The translations under genes were made by a program, and so were the position numbers. The notes below the pieces were generated by a model, which was not told where the DNA came from, searched no databases, and saw only the letters and a list, made by a program, of their open reading frames with translations. From the NCBI RefSeq assembly GCF_021869765.1, contig NZ_CP084580.1, forward strand, positions 744,001 to 808,000: a stretch of 64,000 bases of DNA, in the 5' to 3' direction. This document shows positions 52,540 through 61,048 of the stretch, in pieces (position 1 is the first letter of the stretch; every line of letters begins with the position of its first letter). Source of the DNA: Chryseobacterium sp. MEBOG06. Its GTDB lineage: Bacteria > Bacteroidota > Bacteroidia > Flavobacteriales > Weeksellaceae.

Positions 52540-52607
52540 AAGAGAAGAGGTCTGTCAAGCACAGAAGATCTTTAGTCAAATATAAACACAGACAGCCTTT
52601 TTCTTTC
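52540..52607 (+). ncRNA. Array element A, copy 4
   Basis: The stem AGGTCTGTC/GACAGCCT has one bulged T and extends into AAGAGAAG/TTTTCTTT. The core AAGCACAGAAGATCTTTAG agrees with copies 1 and 5. Confidence 0.6.
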
Positions 52608-52683
52608 TTGAAATAAAAAATAGAAGTAGATGGTGATAACTGTTGAACGGTTATTAATCAGTATTTATAAAAATTAGGAAAAA

Positions 52684-52762
52684 GAGAAAGATTTGTCCGG
52701 AGCAGAAGATCTTTACAAAACAAATACTATTGGCATAGTTTATTAATAGACAGAGCTTTCTC
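52684..52762 (+). ncRNA. Array element A, copy 5
   Basis: GAGAAAGATTTGTC and GACAGAGCTTTCTC pair over 13 of 14 bases. The core GGAGCAGAAGATCTTTAC is nearly identical to copy 1. Its interior is longer because of an extra A/T-rich segment. Confidence 0.62.
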
Positions 52763-52777
52763 AAACCTAAAAAAACT

Positions 52778-52853
52778 GCGGGAATGGTGGAATGGCAGAC
52801 ACTCTTGATTTAGGATCAAGCTTTTGGGGGTTCGAATCCCCCTTCCCGTACCA
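52778..52853 (+). tRNA. tRNA-like, anticodon TAG (Leu), with encoded CCA
   Basis: The acceptor GCGGGAA/TTCCCGT starts with a G-T pair. The anticodon arm is CTTGA-TTTAGGA-TCAAG and the T-arm GGGGG-TTCGAAT-CCCCC. The 3' end carries A then CCA. It lacks the long variable arm normal for tRNA-Leu, which is odd. Confidence 0.7.
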
Positions 52854-52886
52854 TGATAAATGATAAAAAATTATCAGTTATTCCCT

Positions 52887-52959
52887 GGAAGAGTGGTGTA
52901 CAAGGTGTGCACGTTAGTCTGAAAAACTAAAGGTACAGGTTCGATTCCTGTCTGTTCCA
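52887..52959 (+). tRNA. tRNA-like, anticodon GAA (Phe)
   Basis: The acceptor GGAAGAG/CTGTTCC has one mismatch. A D-hairpin GTGTAC/GTGCAC, an anticodon arm TTAGT-CTGAAAA-ACTAA and a T-arm ACAGG-TTCGATT-CCTGT are present. It is the last member of the array. Confidence 0.68.
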
Positions 52960-53142
52960 CAAAATATTTTACTTCGATATGATAATGTCAGCATTACAGT
53001 TTCAAAAACTAAACTAAAGTAGGCATGAAAAATCAAGCTTGAATTTTAAATATAAGTTAGAAGCTAAAAGGCAGAGAAAATCTGCCAGTCAATTATTTAT
53101 CAATAATCATTTATTAATTATCAAAAAAAATATGTAGAAAAA

Positions 53143-53628
53143 ATGGAAACGCAACAACAAACATGGCAGAATATGAATGGAAAAATTTTCCAGGACTCTA
53201 TCACACAGCTGGTAGAAAAAGCCATTATCCGCGAACAGGCACACGGACATCGTCTGAAAGTATGTGTGGGATCAGATTCCCATGTATATGGAGAAGCCAT
53301 CAATTATGCTACGGCAGTAGTATTTATTCGTGAAGGAAAAGGAGCGTTTACCTTTATTAGAAAAGAAAGAGAAATACAGAGTATCAGTATCAAAGAGCGA
53401 ATGTTGAATGAAGTAAACAAATCCGTAGAAATCGCATACGCTATCTGCTCTCTGTTGGAAACTTATGGAGTAGAAATGGAGGTACACGCAGACATCAATA
53501 CCGATCCGGATTTCAAATCCAATGTTGCTTTGAAAGACGCAATGGGATATATTCTGGGAATGGGGTATGTGTTTAAAGCAAAACCTTTTGCTTTCGCAAG
53601 TTCCAACTGTGCTGATATGATGGTATAA
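53143..53628 (+). CDS. Ribonuclease H-like protein (YkuK/DUF458 family)
   Basis: The 161-residue protein resembles YkuK-type RNase H folds: VCVGSDSHVYG near residue 45 carries the first Asp, EMEVHADINTDP near residue 112 the second, and the C-terminus has another acidic residue (NCADMMV). It follows the array by about 180 bases. Family members are poorly characterised; an RNA-processing role here is inference. Confidence 0.8.
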   Translation: METQQQTWQNMNGKIFQDSITQLVEKAIIREQAHGHRLKVCVGSDSHVYGEAINYATAVVFIREGKGAFTFIRKEREIQSISIKERMLNEVNKSVEIAYAICSLLETYGVEMEVHADINTDPDFKSNVALKDAMGYILGMGYVFKAKPFAFASSNCADMMV

Positions 53629-53716
53629 AATAACCGGAGATCTGAAGCTGGAATTTTTTGCAGTATATTATTAATTTTCTGCATCCAGCTTTAGGCATCT
53701 ATCCAAAAAAAGACTA

Positions 53717-54529
53717 ATGAAAACAATTTTAATCATTAACGGAGAAAAATACTGGAAAGATTATTTTGCCGGATATGAGGTAGTTCAGAAGAAAGTTCAA
53801 ACCTCAGAATTTATCGTAAAAGATTCTTCATTATATGTTGTTGATGCAGAAGGAGTCTGCAAACCGGATGTAATTTTTTGGAGGTTGGGAGCTGTAAATC
53901 CTGAAGCAAAGCACAGAAGCATTTTGGAATTGATTGACTATGCCGGAGTTCCATGTGTGAACTCAGCTTCAACGCTATTAATAGGATACGACAGATTATC
54001 AATGCTAAATAAATTAAAAAGACTAGAATTACCTGTTGTTGAATTTAATGCAGCCACAGCAATTACTCAGCTGAAAAACCTGGAAATGACATTTCCTTTT
54101 GTAATTAAAGTGGGAAACCATCACGGTGGATATGGTAAGAGCTTAGTTTCGAACGAAGAACAGTGGGAAGAATTGAAAGATTTGCTTTTCATTCACCAGA
54201 ATTATGTGACAGTTGAGAAATTTATCAATTATCAAAATGACATTCGTTATCTCGCTATCAATGATAAAGTCTGGGCAATGAAAAGAAAAGGCAGGTATTG
54301 GAAAGCTAATTCTCTGACTCAGGAATATCATATGATTGAACCGGAAAAAGAATGGATAGAAAAAATAAAACTTTTACAGGAAAACATTAAAGCAGATATT
54401 GTGGCTATTGATATACTGGAAACAGAAAACGGGAAAAAAATAATTGTAGAATATAATGATATTCCAGGTCTCTCAGGATTTCCTGAAGATGTAAAACTGG
54501 AATTATCTGATATAGTAAAAAATAAATAA
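53717..54529 (+). CDS. ATP-grasp protein 1 (RimK-like)
   Basis: The 270-residue protein has an N-terminal pre-ATP-grasp domain. The ATP-grasp region follows with FVIKVGNHHGGYGKSLV near residue 135 and a metal-binding Glu/Asn in IVEYNDIPGLSGF near the end. Such enzymes ligate a carboxylate to an amine, often on peptides. First of three consecutive ATP-grasp genes. Confidence 0.82.
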   Translation: MKTILIINGEKYWKDYFAGYEVVQKKVQTSEFIVKDSSLYVVDAEGVCKPDVIFWRLGAVNPEAKHRSILELIDYAGVPCVNSASTLLIGYDRLSMLNKLKRLELPVVEFNAATAITQLKNLEMTFPFVIKVGNHHGGYGKSLVSNEEQWEELKDLLFIHQNYVTVEKFINYQNDIRYLAINDKVWAMKRKGRYWKANSLTQEYHMIEPEKEWIEKIKLLQENIKADIVAIDILETENGKKIIVEYNDIPGLSGFPEDVKLELSDIVKNK

Positions 54530-54553
54530 AAGAACCTTCAAAAAGTAATAACC

Positions 54554-55330
54554 ATGTTTTTTTTAGTTCAGGCTAATATATACCTAGATCCCGATCATTA
54601 TAAAATTTTTGATGCTCTGAAAGAGTTAAATATTGATTATGAGGTCATTAATATTCCTCCGGGCGCAGAAAGAATAGATTTCGAAACAGACCGGAAAAAT
54701 GTTTTTGTGTATGGTTCGGTGACAATTGCACGATTGGCTAAACAAAATTCAGGCTGGTTTCCCGGTTCTTTTTATGGAGGCAACCACTTGTATGAAGTGT
54801 ATTCACAATATTATGGTGAGAATCTTCTTAATCACAAGGTTTGTATTCATAGAATTTCTGAACAATTAAACTGGAAAGAAGGTGAAAAGAAATTCATCAA
54901 ACCTTACAATGAAGCAAAGATTTTTACAGGAAAAGTATTTACAGAAATAGAATGGAAAGATTTTGTTTTTGAATCACTGGAAAGCGAATCCAACAGAATT
55001 ACAGAGCAATCTTTAGTTCAGGTTTCAAAAGCAAAACAAACTATAAAAGAAGCCAGACTTTGGATTGTAGGTGGACAAATTATCGATGGGGGATATTATA
55101 AATTTAATGATAATGCTCCTTTTGAAGAAACGGTTTCAGATGACGGATTAATTTTCGCCAATAAGATGATTGAGCTTTACAATCTTGAAGAAGCTTTTGT
55201 AATGGATATTTGTTTAATGAATGAAGGCTGGAAAATTGTTGAAATAAACTGTATCAACAGTTCTGGATTTTATCCCAATACCAACGTGAAAAGTATAATC
55301 AAAGCTTTAGATATCTACTTTTCAAAATAA
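54554..55330 (+). CDS. ATP-grasp protein 2 (R2K clade-like, DUF4343)
   Basis: The 258-residue protein fits the R2K-type short ATP-grasp: VNVFVYGSVTIARL-like strand near 55, ARLWIVGGQIIDGGYYKF near residue 175 and the metal-ligand region VEINCINSSGFYP near the C-terminus. R2K ATP-grasps are reported in RNA-repair and conflict gene clusters. The start lies 24 bases after the first ATP-grasp gene. Confidence 0.75.
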   Translation: MFFLVQANIYLDPDHYKIFDALKELNIDYEVINIPPGAERIDFETDRKNVFVYGSVTIARLAKQNSGWFPGSFYGGNHLYEVYSQYYGENLLNHKVCIHRISEQLNWKEGEKKFIKPYNEAKIFTGKVFTEIEWKDFVFESLESESNRITEQSLVQVSKAKQTIKEARLWIVGGQIIDGGYYKFNDNAPFEETVSDDGLIFANKMIELYNLEEAFVMDICLMNEGWKIVEINCINSSGFYPNTNVKSIIKALDIYFSK

Positions 55331-55341
55331 AAACTAACAAC

Positions 55342-56127
55342 ATGACTCATAATAGAATAGCCGTTATCGGTTTACACGAACAGGAATATGAATATATAAG
55401 GAAACATTTTGACGGCCTTATGATCTGGCACGAGTCGATTCCGAAGATAAAAGTAATTAACGGAATATTGTATGTTGAAAAAGCCCAGGGAGCAGGAATG
55501 CTTCCGGTAGACAAAGTGGTATACCATGGAATTTTTGAAGATGATCTTGATTTTATAGCCGGACTGGCACTGTGGAACGGACCGTGTTTTCCAAACGCTT
55601 ACGGAATGTTGGACTGCAGATTGAAAATTCCTTGTCTGGCGAAGGCAATGAAATATTCAAAATTCAATTCTCCAAGAGGATTTATTTCTGCAGGTGCTTA
55701 TGTGAATACAGACACAGAATTGGTCGCCAAATGGGGCAACTGGCATTGTGGAGAAAACAAATATAAGTTCACAGGAAGTTGGCAAGCTTCAGAAAACAGC
55801 GTTTTGGAACCTTATTTTGAAGGAGAAGCCGTAAGAATTTTAAACATTGGTGAAAAATCATGGCAGATAAAGCTGGAAGGAGACACATGGCTAAAATCCA
55901 TTCATCCCGATGATGCCCAATTTACAGAAACAGATGCGGAACTTTTACAAGATACGCTCACGCTGAAAGAAAAAATGGGGATGGATGTCATAGCCAATGA
56001 CTATATCGTTCAAAAAGACGGAACCAGGCATTTGCTGGAGATCAATCATATTCCGAATATTACGAGATTTGAAGAAGTAAGACTACACTTTTTAAAAACT
56101 GTGGTAGAATGGATTTTTAAAAATTAA
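55342..56127 (+). CDS. ATP-grasp protein 3
   Basis: The 261-residue protein has the same short ATP-grasp length, with a C-terminal metal-binding motif HLLEINHIPNITRF, and shares the region WQIKLEGDTW. It is coupled to the previous gene (11-base gap) and to the next (3-base gap). It could form a complex with the other two ATP-grasp proteins. Confidence 0.75.
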   Translation: MTHNRIAVIGLHEQEYEYIRKHFDGLMIWHESIPKIKVINGILYVEKAQGAGMLPVDKVVYHGIFEDDLDFIAGLALWNGPCFPNAYGMLDCRLKIPCLAKAMKYSKFNSPRGFISAGAYVNTDTELVAKWGNWHCGENKYKFTGSWQASENSVLEPYFEGEAVRILNIGEKSWQIKLEGDTWLKSIHPDDAQFTETDAELLQDTLTLKEKMGMDVIANDYIVQKDGTRHLLEINHIPNITRFEEVRLHFLKTVVEWIFKN

Positions 56128-56130
56128 ATA

Positions 56131-56508
56131 ATGGAAATTACAAAAAGATTATTGTTTCTGGACGATATAAGATACCCTGTTGAAGCGTATCAGTACACCA
56201 AACAGGAGATATTCCTCAGAAATGACTGGCATATCATTCGGAATTACGAACAGTTTGTCAACAGTATTTTGGAAAAAGGGCTTCCGGAAATGATCTCTTT
56301 TGACCATGATCTTGCAGATAACCATAATCTTAATCAGGATACTCAGCAATATGGAGAAAAAACAGGATATGACTGTGCAAAATGGCTCATAGAATATTGT
56401 ATGGATCATTATTTAGACTTGCCAAAGTTCTATTGCCACTCCATGAATCCTGTAGGAAAGGAAAATATTCAAAGCCTTTTAAAAAATTTTAAAGAACAAA
56501 AAAAATGA
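56131..56508 (+). CDS. Cyclic-phosphate processing receiver domain protein
   Basis: The 125-residue single-domain protein starts with LLFLDDIRYPVEA and has SFDHDLADNHNLNQ and FYCHSMNPVGKENI, the acidic and His residues of the cpPRD family. Family members are predicted to open or process 2',3'-cyclic phosphates on RNA. It overlaps the RNA ligase gene by four bases, which fits an end-healing partner of a ligase. Confidence 0.82.
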   Translation: MEITKRLLFLDDIRYPVEAYQYTKQEIFLRNDWHIIRNYEQFVNSILEKGLPEMISFDHDLADNHNLNQDTQQYGEKTGYDCAKWLIEYCMDHYLDLPKFYCHSMNPVGKENIQSLLKNFKEQKK

Positions 56509-57518
56509 TTTTCAAAACATATAACACTATAGAAAATGCTTACCAGGCCCGGGTGATCGAACAGATCAGGCTGCAGGGCTATGGGGATGAGGTTTTCATC
56601 GTGCAGGAGAAAGTTCATGGAGCTAATTTCTCTTTCTTTACCGATGGAAAGGAGATTAAAATTGCGAAAAGAACTGCTTTCATCGAAAAAGATGAAAAAT
56701 TTTTCAATGCACATCAAATTTTGGAGCGTTACAGAAAAAATGTAATTAAAGCGTTTCAAAAGGTAAAAACCATATATCCGGATATTGAAACCATAGTGAT
56801 CTATGGTGAATTGTTCGGCAGCGGTTACAAACATAAAGAAGTAGAACCGGTAAAAGATGCTGTGAAAGTGCAAAAAGGGATTGAATATGCACCTTACAAC
56901 GAATTTTATGCCTTCGATATTAAGTTGAACGGAGTGACCTACATGGATACAGATATCATCAACCAAATTTTCGAAGAAACAGGTTTTTTCTATGCTAAAA
57001 CATTGTTTCAGGGTACTTTGGAAGAAGCTTTGAAGTTTCCAAATGTTTTTAATTCTAAAATTCCAACCTGGTTGGGATTCCCGGAATTAAACAATATGTG
57101 TGAAGGAACCATCATAAAAACTTTGAAAACCAAATATTTTGGAAACGGTGCAAGGGTCATTCTGAAAAATAAGAATGAAAAATGGATAGAAAAATCAAAG
57201 ATGATAAAAAAAACGGCAAAAACTGCTCAAAAGCCAGTTCATTTTAGTGAAAAAGCTCAGCATATCTGGGACGAAATCCAACAATATGCTACAGTAAACA
57301 GATTGAACAATGTTGTGAGTAAAGTTGGCGAATTCGAACCCAAAATTATAGGAAAAGTAATCGGCCTTTTTGCAAAGGATATTTTCGGAGATTTTGAAAA
57401 AGACTTCCCGGCCGCTTTTACAATTATTGAAAAAGAAGAGCAGAAAAGGATCAACAAAAAGTTGAATTCTTTAGTGGTTGATATTGTAAATGAAGAATTA
57501 ATTTCAGCAAAAGTGTAG
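56505..57518 (+). CDS. RNA ligase (Rnl2-like)
   Basis: The 337-residue nucleotidyltransferase has motif I EKVHGANFSF, with Lys in KVHG near residue 36. IVIYGELFGSGY is the motif III region near residue 104, and EGTIIKTLKTKY lies near residue 205. A C-terminal helical extension follows. The ligase seals 3'-OH to 5'-phosphate RNA ends after AMP activation. Overlap with the cpPRD gene and vicinity to the tRNA-like array suggest repair of cleaved tRNA. Confidence 0.88.
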   Translation: MIFKTYNTIENAYQARVIEQIRLQGYGDEVFIVQEKVHGANFSFFTDGKEIKIAKRTAFIEKDEKFFNAHQILERYRKNVIKAFQKVKTIYPDIETIVIYGELFGSGYKHKEVEPVKDAVKVQKGIEYAPYNEFYAFDIKLNGVTYMDTDIINQIFEETGFFYAKTLFQGTLEEALKFPNVFNSKIPTWLGFPELNNMCEGTIIKTLKTKYFGNGARVILKNKNEKWIEKSKMIKKTAKTAQKPVHFSEKAQHIWDEIQQYATVNRLNNVVSKVGEFEPKIIGKVIGLFAKDIFGDFEKDFPAAFTIIEKEEQKRINKKLNSLVVDIVNEELISAKV

Positions 57519-57570
57519 TTTGCTGGTGATGCCAGTGAATAAAAAACTTTTGCCGCTAAAACAATTAAAA

Positions 57571-58161
57571 ATGAAAAAGATAAGTACATTATTCAAAAAA
57601 GATATAAATAATTTAGGACGAGTTATTAACGAAATTAATCCTGAAAACAATTGGGTTTTTAATGAAAAAGCTATTGCTACACAAAAGTTTGATGGTTCCG
57701 CATGTGCGGTAATCAACGGTAGATTATACAAAAGATACGATGCCAAGAAAGGTAAAACAGCTCCTGAGGGCGCAATTCCGTGTCAGGAGGCAGATCCCAT
57801 TACAGGCCATCATCCGCATTGGGTAGAATGCAGTATTGAGAAAAAAGATGATCAATACTTCTGGGAAGGGTTCAATGCTTTAGCTGAATCGGGCAGTGTG
57901 GAAGATGGTACTTATGAACTTATCGGTGAGAAAGTACAAGAAAATCCTGAAAATATTAAAGGTCATTTATTAGTAAAACATGGCCATAATATTCTTAGGT
58001 TAGAAAGTTTGGATTTTGATTTTATCAAAAGCTTTTTGAGTAATCCTGAGAATAATATGGAAGGTATTGTTTTTCATCATCCAGCGGATAATCGTATGTG
58101 TAAGATCAGGAAATCTGATTTTGGTCTACGTAGAAAAGCGGTAAAAGAACTTATTGTTTAA
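57571..58161 (+). CDS. RLIG1-like RNA ligase (DUF5565)
   Basis: I chose the ATG at 57571 (MKKISTLFKKD), as the extension before it starts from TTG and has no conserved features. The 196-residue protein has ligase motif I TQKFDGSACAV with Lys in KFDG near residue 35. Further motifs are EGIVFHH near residue 170 and CKIRKSDF near residue 182. The family includes human RLIG1 (C12orf29), a 5'-3' RNA ligase. Two unrelated RNA ligases side by side are notable. Confidence 0.8.
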   Translation: MKKISTLFKKDINNLGRVINEINPENNWVFNEKAIATQKFDGSACAVINGRLYKRYDAKKGKTAPEGAIPCQEADPITGHHPHWVECSIEKKDDQYFWEGFNALAESGSVEDGTYELIGEKVQENPENIKGHLLVKHGHNILRLESLDFDFIKSFLSNPENNMEGIVFHHPADNRMCKIRKSDFGLRRKAVKELIV

Positions 58162-58377
58162 AATAAAGATTAAGTTTCGGTAATTCATTTTATCGGAACT
58201 TTTTTACGTGTTAAATTGAACCATAAAAAGCCAAAGAACTATTATGAAGCATTCTCTTTGTTATTCCGTAGAAATCTAGGTAAAGTTTGTAGGAATAATG
58301 ATTAAAATTTCGCGTTTAGATTCTTTCAAGGATAAACGGAGAATAGAACTTTTGTGGTTAATAAAAAAATAAAAAAA

Positions 58378-59322
58378 ATGGTACAGGCAGAAATAAAAAG
58401 TCTTTTAAAAGAAGACATCAGTATATTGATTAAAGTTCCCAATTCAGGAAAGCATTATTTATGTGATTGCGGAGAAGCCAGTTTATTGACAGTAAAAGAA
58501 ATACAGTCGATATCAGCGGTCTTCATCAGCCATACCCACATAGATCATTTTTCAAATTTTGACGGAATTTTCAGGCATCAGATCGGAAGTGGAGAAAAAG
58601 TAGTGATCTGTGGACCCGCCAATATTCATCAGCAGGTTGAAGCAAGATTAAAATCGTATACCTGGAATCTGATTGATGAAAATGCTATTGAATATGAAAT
58701 CCGGGAAATTGTTTCAGAAAAAGAAATTAATATTTATAAAATCCATCCCCCATATTGGACTCTTGAATTTGTAAAAACCCAGGATTTCCTTTTTGAAGAT
58801 GAATATGTAAACGTTGATTTTGCTATTCTGGATCATAAAACAGATTCCATATCCTATCTGTTTAAAGAAAAAGATTCCGTTACCTTTAATGAGAATGGCT
58901 CAGGATTTAGAAAAGGAAAATGGATTAGTGAACTGAAAACGGCTTTTGGAAATAATGACCAGGGTAAGGAAATCGAAATCGAAGGAACGGTATATAAAGC
59001 TTCTGATTGGTTTCATTTACTGACGAATAATCCCGGATATAAGCTGGGCGTCATTATGGACCACGCAGCGTGTGAAGAAAATTATGAAAAAATAAAAGCT
59101 GTTTTTGAAGGAGCAGACCTTGTGTATATCGAAACGTTTTACAAAGATACCGATCAGGAATTTGCAAAAATCAATTATCACAGTTTTGCCTCTGCATCAG
59201 GAAAAATCATGAATGAATGTCGGGTAAAAGAAGCCGTTCCCATTCACTTTTCAAGAAGATATACGGAAACTGATCAGGAGGAAATTGAAACTGCTTTTTA
59301 TACAGCATTCCAAAAGGATTAA
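58378..59322 (+). CDS. RNase Z-like MBL-fold protein
   Basis: The ATG at 58378 (MVQAEIKSLLKED) is preferred to a GTG extension. The 314-residue protein has the MBL zinc motif SHTHIDHFSNFDG near residue 49. A later Asp is in VIMDHAACEEN, and the His-Phe-Ser-Arg-Arg-Tyr segment near the C-terminus recalls RNase Z. It probably acts on tRNA 3' ends, such as those of the array, but the substrate is not proven. Confidence 0.82.
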   Translation: MVQAEIKSLLKEDISILIKVPNSGKHYLCDCGEASLLTVKEIQSISAVFISHTHIDHFSNFDGIFRHQIGSGEKVVICGPANIHQQVEARLKSYTWNLIDENAIEYEIREIVSEKEINIYKIHPPYWTLEFVKTQDFLFEDEYVNVDFAILDHKTDSISYLFKEKDSVTFNENGSGFRKGKWISELKTAFGNNDQGKEIEIEGTVYKASDWFHLLTNNPGYKLGVIMDHAACEENYEKIKAVFEGADLVYIETFYKDTDQEFAKINYHSFASASGKIMNECRVKEAVPIHFSRRYTETDQEEIETAFYTAFQKD

Positions 59323-59537
59323 TTAATAGATAGAGTAAAACTAAACCGTAAAAGCTAAAAAAGACAATAAGCATTTAAGCTGTTCCCAATTCCTTTAAAA
59401 ATACATTTTAAGGATTGCAACTGCAGGCATTTTGTTGGTCATTCAGCAGGAGCCTCAACGATGAGAAGTGTATGTGATTTAAATTACTACACCATTTAAA
59501 GATCTCTTTTTACGGAAAAAATTAAACAATAAAAAAA

Positions 59538-60101
59538 ATGAAACCTACTATATTTTTTACAGCAGACCATCATTTTGGTCACGAAAATATTATAAAATTC
59601 TCTGAAAGGCCATTTGAGTCTTTGGAGCATATGAACGAAGAACTTATTAAAAGATGGAATGAAAGAATCCAACCCGGTGATACCGTCTATCATTTAGGTG
59701 ATTTCAGTTTAGGAAAACCGGATTTTACAAAGGAAATTCTGGATAAGCTAAATGGAAACATCCATCTGATAAAAGGGAACCATGAAGGAGCGGCGTTAAC
59801 GTACCCTAAACGGTTTGCTTCCATCAGAGATTACCATGAACTTAAAATTGATGATTCCGATAATAAGAACGGAAAACAAAAAATCATTCTTTTTCATTAC
59901 GCCATGCGTACCTGGAACGGTTCACACCGTGGTGTCTGGCAGTTATACGGACATTCTCATGGAACTTTACCGGATGATGAAATGGCATTAAGCTTTGATG
60001 TAGGGGTAGACTGCCATCATTTCTACCCGATTTCTTACGAAGAAGTAAAAGAAATCATGAAGCAGAAAAAATGGACCCCGCCATTTGAACCAAGAGAATG
60101 A
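59538..60101 (+). CDS. Calcineurin-like metallophosphoesterase
   Basis: The 187-residue protein has all metal-site motifs: FTADHHFGHENI near residue 7, VYHLGDFSLG near 52, IKGNHEG near 80, HYAMRTW near 114 and YGHSHG near 136. Such enzymes remove phosphate or cyclic phosphate from RNA ends. The start follows an AT-rich gap of about 215 bases without other features. Confidence 0.88.
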   Translation: MKPTIFFTADHHFGHENIIKFSERPFESLEHMNEELIKRWNERIQPGDTVYHLGDFSLGKPDFTKEILDKLNGNIHLIKGNHEGAALTYPKRFASIRDYHELKIDDSDNKNGKQKIILFHYAMRTWNGSHRGVWQLYGHSHGTLPDDEMALSFDVGVDCHHFYPISYEEVKEIMKQKKWTPPFEPRE

Positions 60102-60362
60102 TGATGAGTGATAATGAGTTATAATAATGCGTGAAAATGAGGAGAGATGGTGAATATGCTTATAATACTGCCAGAATTTTAAGTGAAATTCTGAAGTAGT
60201 AAAAAAACAAATTAGTAACAATTTAAGCCGGAAGAGATAAAGAACGGAGATTTTATTCTTCATTTTTCCATCCTGTCTGTCATTCCATAATAATCTCAGC
60301 TCAGGAAAAGAAAATACATTTTAGAATATGGATAAGTCTTCCGGCAGACAAAATTTAAACAA
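60102..60362. other. Intergenic stretch before the exonuclease gene
   Basis: About 260 bases of AT-rich sequence with repeated TGATAATGAG-like motifs near 60102-60130. No gene or strong hairpin. The GTG start of the exonuclease follows. Confidence 0.35.
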
Positions 60363-60914
60363 GTGAAAACAACAGAAAATATATTAATAGTAGACCTTGA
60401 AGCAACGTGTTGGGATAACCGTCCGCCAAGAGGTGAAGAAAGTGAGATCATAGAGATCGGTGTATGCATTATGAATGCCAGAACCGGTAAGATTTCCAAA
60501 AATGAAGGAATTTTAGTAAAACCCCAATACTCAAGAGTAAGTCCGTTTTGTACCGAACTTACTACACTTACACAAAGTATGCTTGATAGTGAAGGGATCA
60601 TGCTGGATGATGCATTTGATATTCTGAGAGCAGAATATGATTCTGAAGAACTGACATGGGCGAGCTATGGAAATTATGACCTGAATATGCTTCAGGACCA
60701 GGCCAGAAGATTCTATACAGATTATCCAATGAGTGATGATCATATCAATGTGAAAACCTTATTCGGGGCAACTCATCCTACCATCAGAAAAAGTGTGGGA
60801 ATGAACAGGGCTTTGGGCGAATTGGGCTTCACACTGGAGGGTACTCATCACAGAGGGGTTGATGATGCTAAGAATATTGCGAAAATCCTTCATTGGTGTT
60901 TGAATAATAATTAA
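60363..60914 (+). CDS. DEDDh 3'-5' exonuclease
   Basis: The 183-residue protein begins with GTG. The exonuclease motifs are IVDLEATCWD (Asp and Glu near residue 9), SYGNYDLNMLQ near residue 103 and HHRGVDDAKNIAKI near residue 163. This is a KapD-like RNA exonuclease by pattern. It is the last gene of the RNA island and is followed by a long palindromic terminator. Confidence 0.9.
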   Translation: MKTTENILIVDLEATCWDNRPPRGEESEIIEIGVCIMNARTGKISKNEGILVKPQYSRVSPFCTELTTLTQSMLDSEGIMLDDAFDILRAEYDSEELTWASYGNYDLNMLQDQARRFYTDYPMSDDHINVKTLFGATHPTIRKSVGMNRALGELGFTLEGTHHRGVDDAKNIAKILHWCLNNN

Positions 60915-60938
60915 ACTTCTCAATAGAAGTGAAAATGG

Positions 60939-60972
60939 AAGGGGTCTGTTTCAAATTTGAAACAGACCCCTT
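60939..60972. terminator. Bidirectional terminator at the island end
   Basis: A perfect 34-base palindrome, AAGGGGTCTGTTTC joined to GAAACAGACCCCTT through AAATTT. It separates converging genes. Confidence 0.87.
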
Positions 60973-61048
60973 TATATTTTAAGATGCCTTAATTATACAT
61001 AGTTCAACTTTCCAATAGATAGTGCATAAACTGAAAATCAGCCGGATA

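Noticed and set aside
51681..52762. CRISPR array for the repeated elements
   Set aside because: The five copies are irregularly spaced, differ in sequence, are interrupted by tRNA-like genes and form individual stems. There are no equal spacers and no cas genes in the window.
53717..56127. Third RiPP cluster (graspetide) from the three ATP-grasp genes
   Set aside because: No precursor-like ORF lies next to them, and the surrounding genes are RNA repair enzymes, so a role in the repair cassette is more likely.
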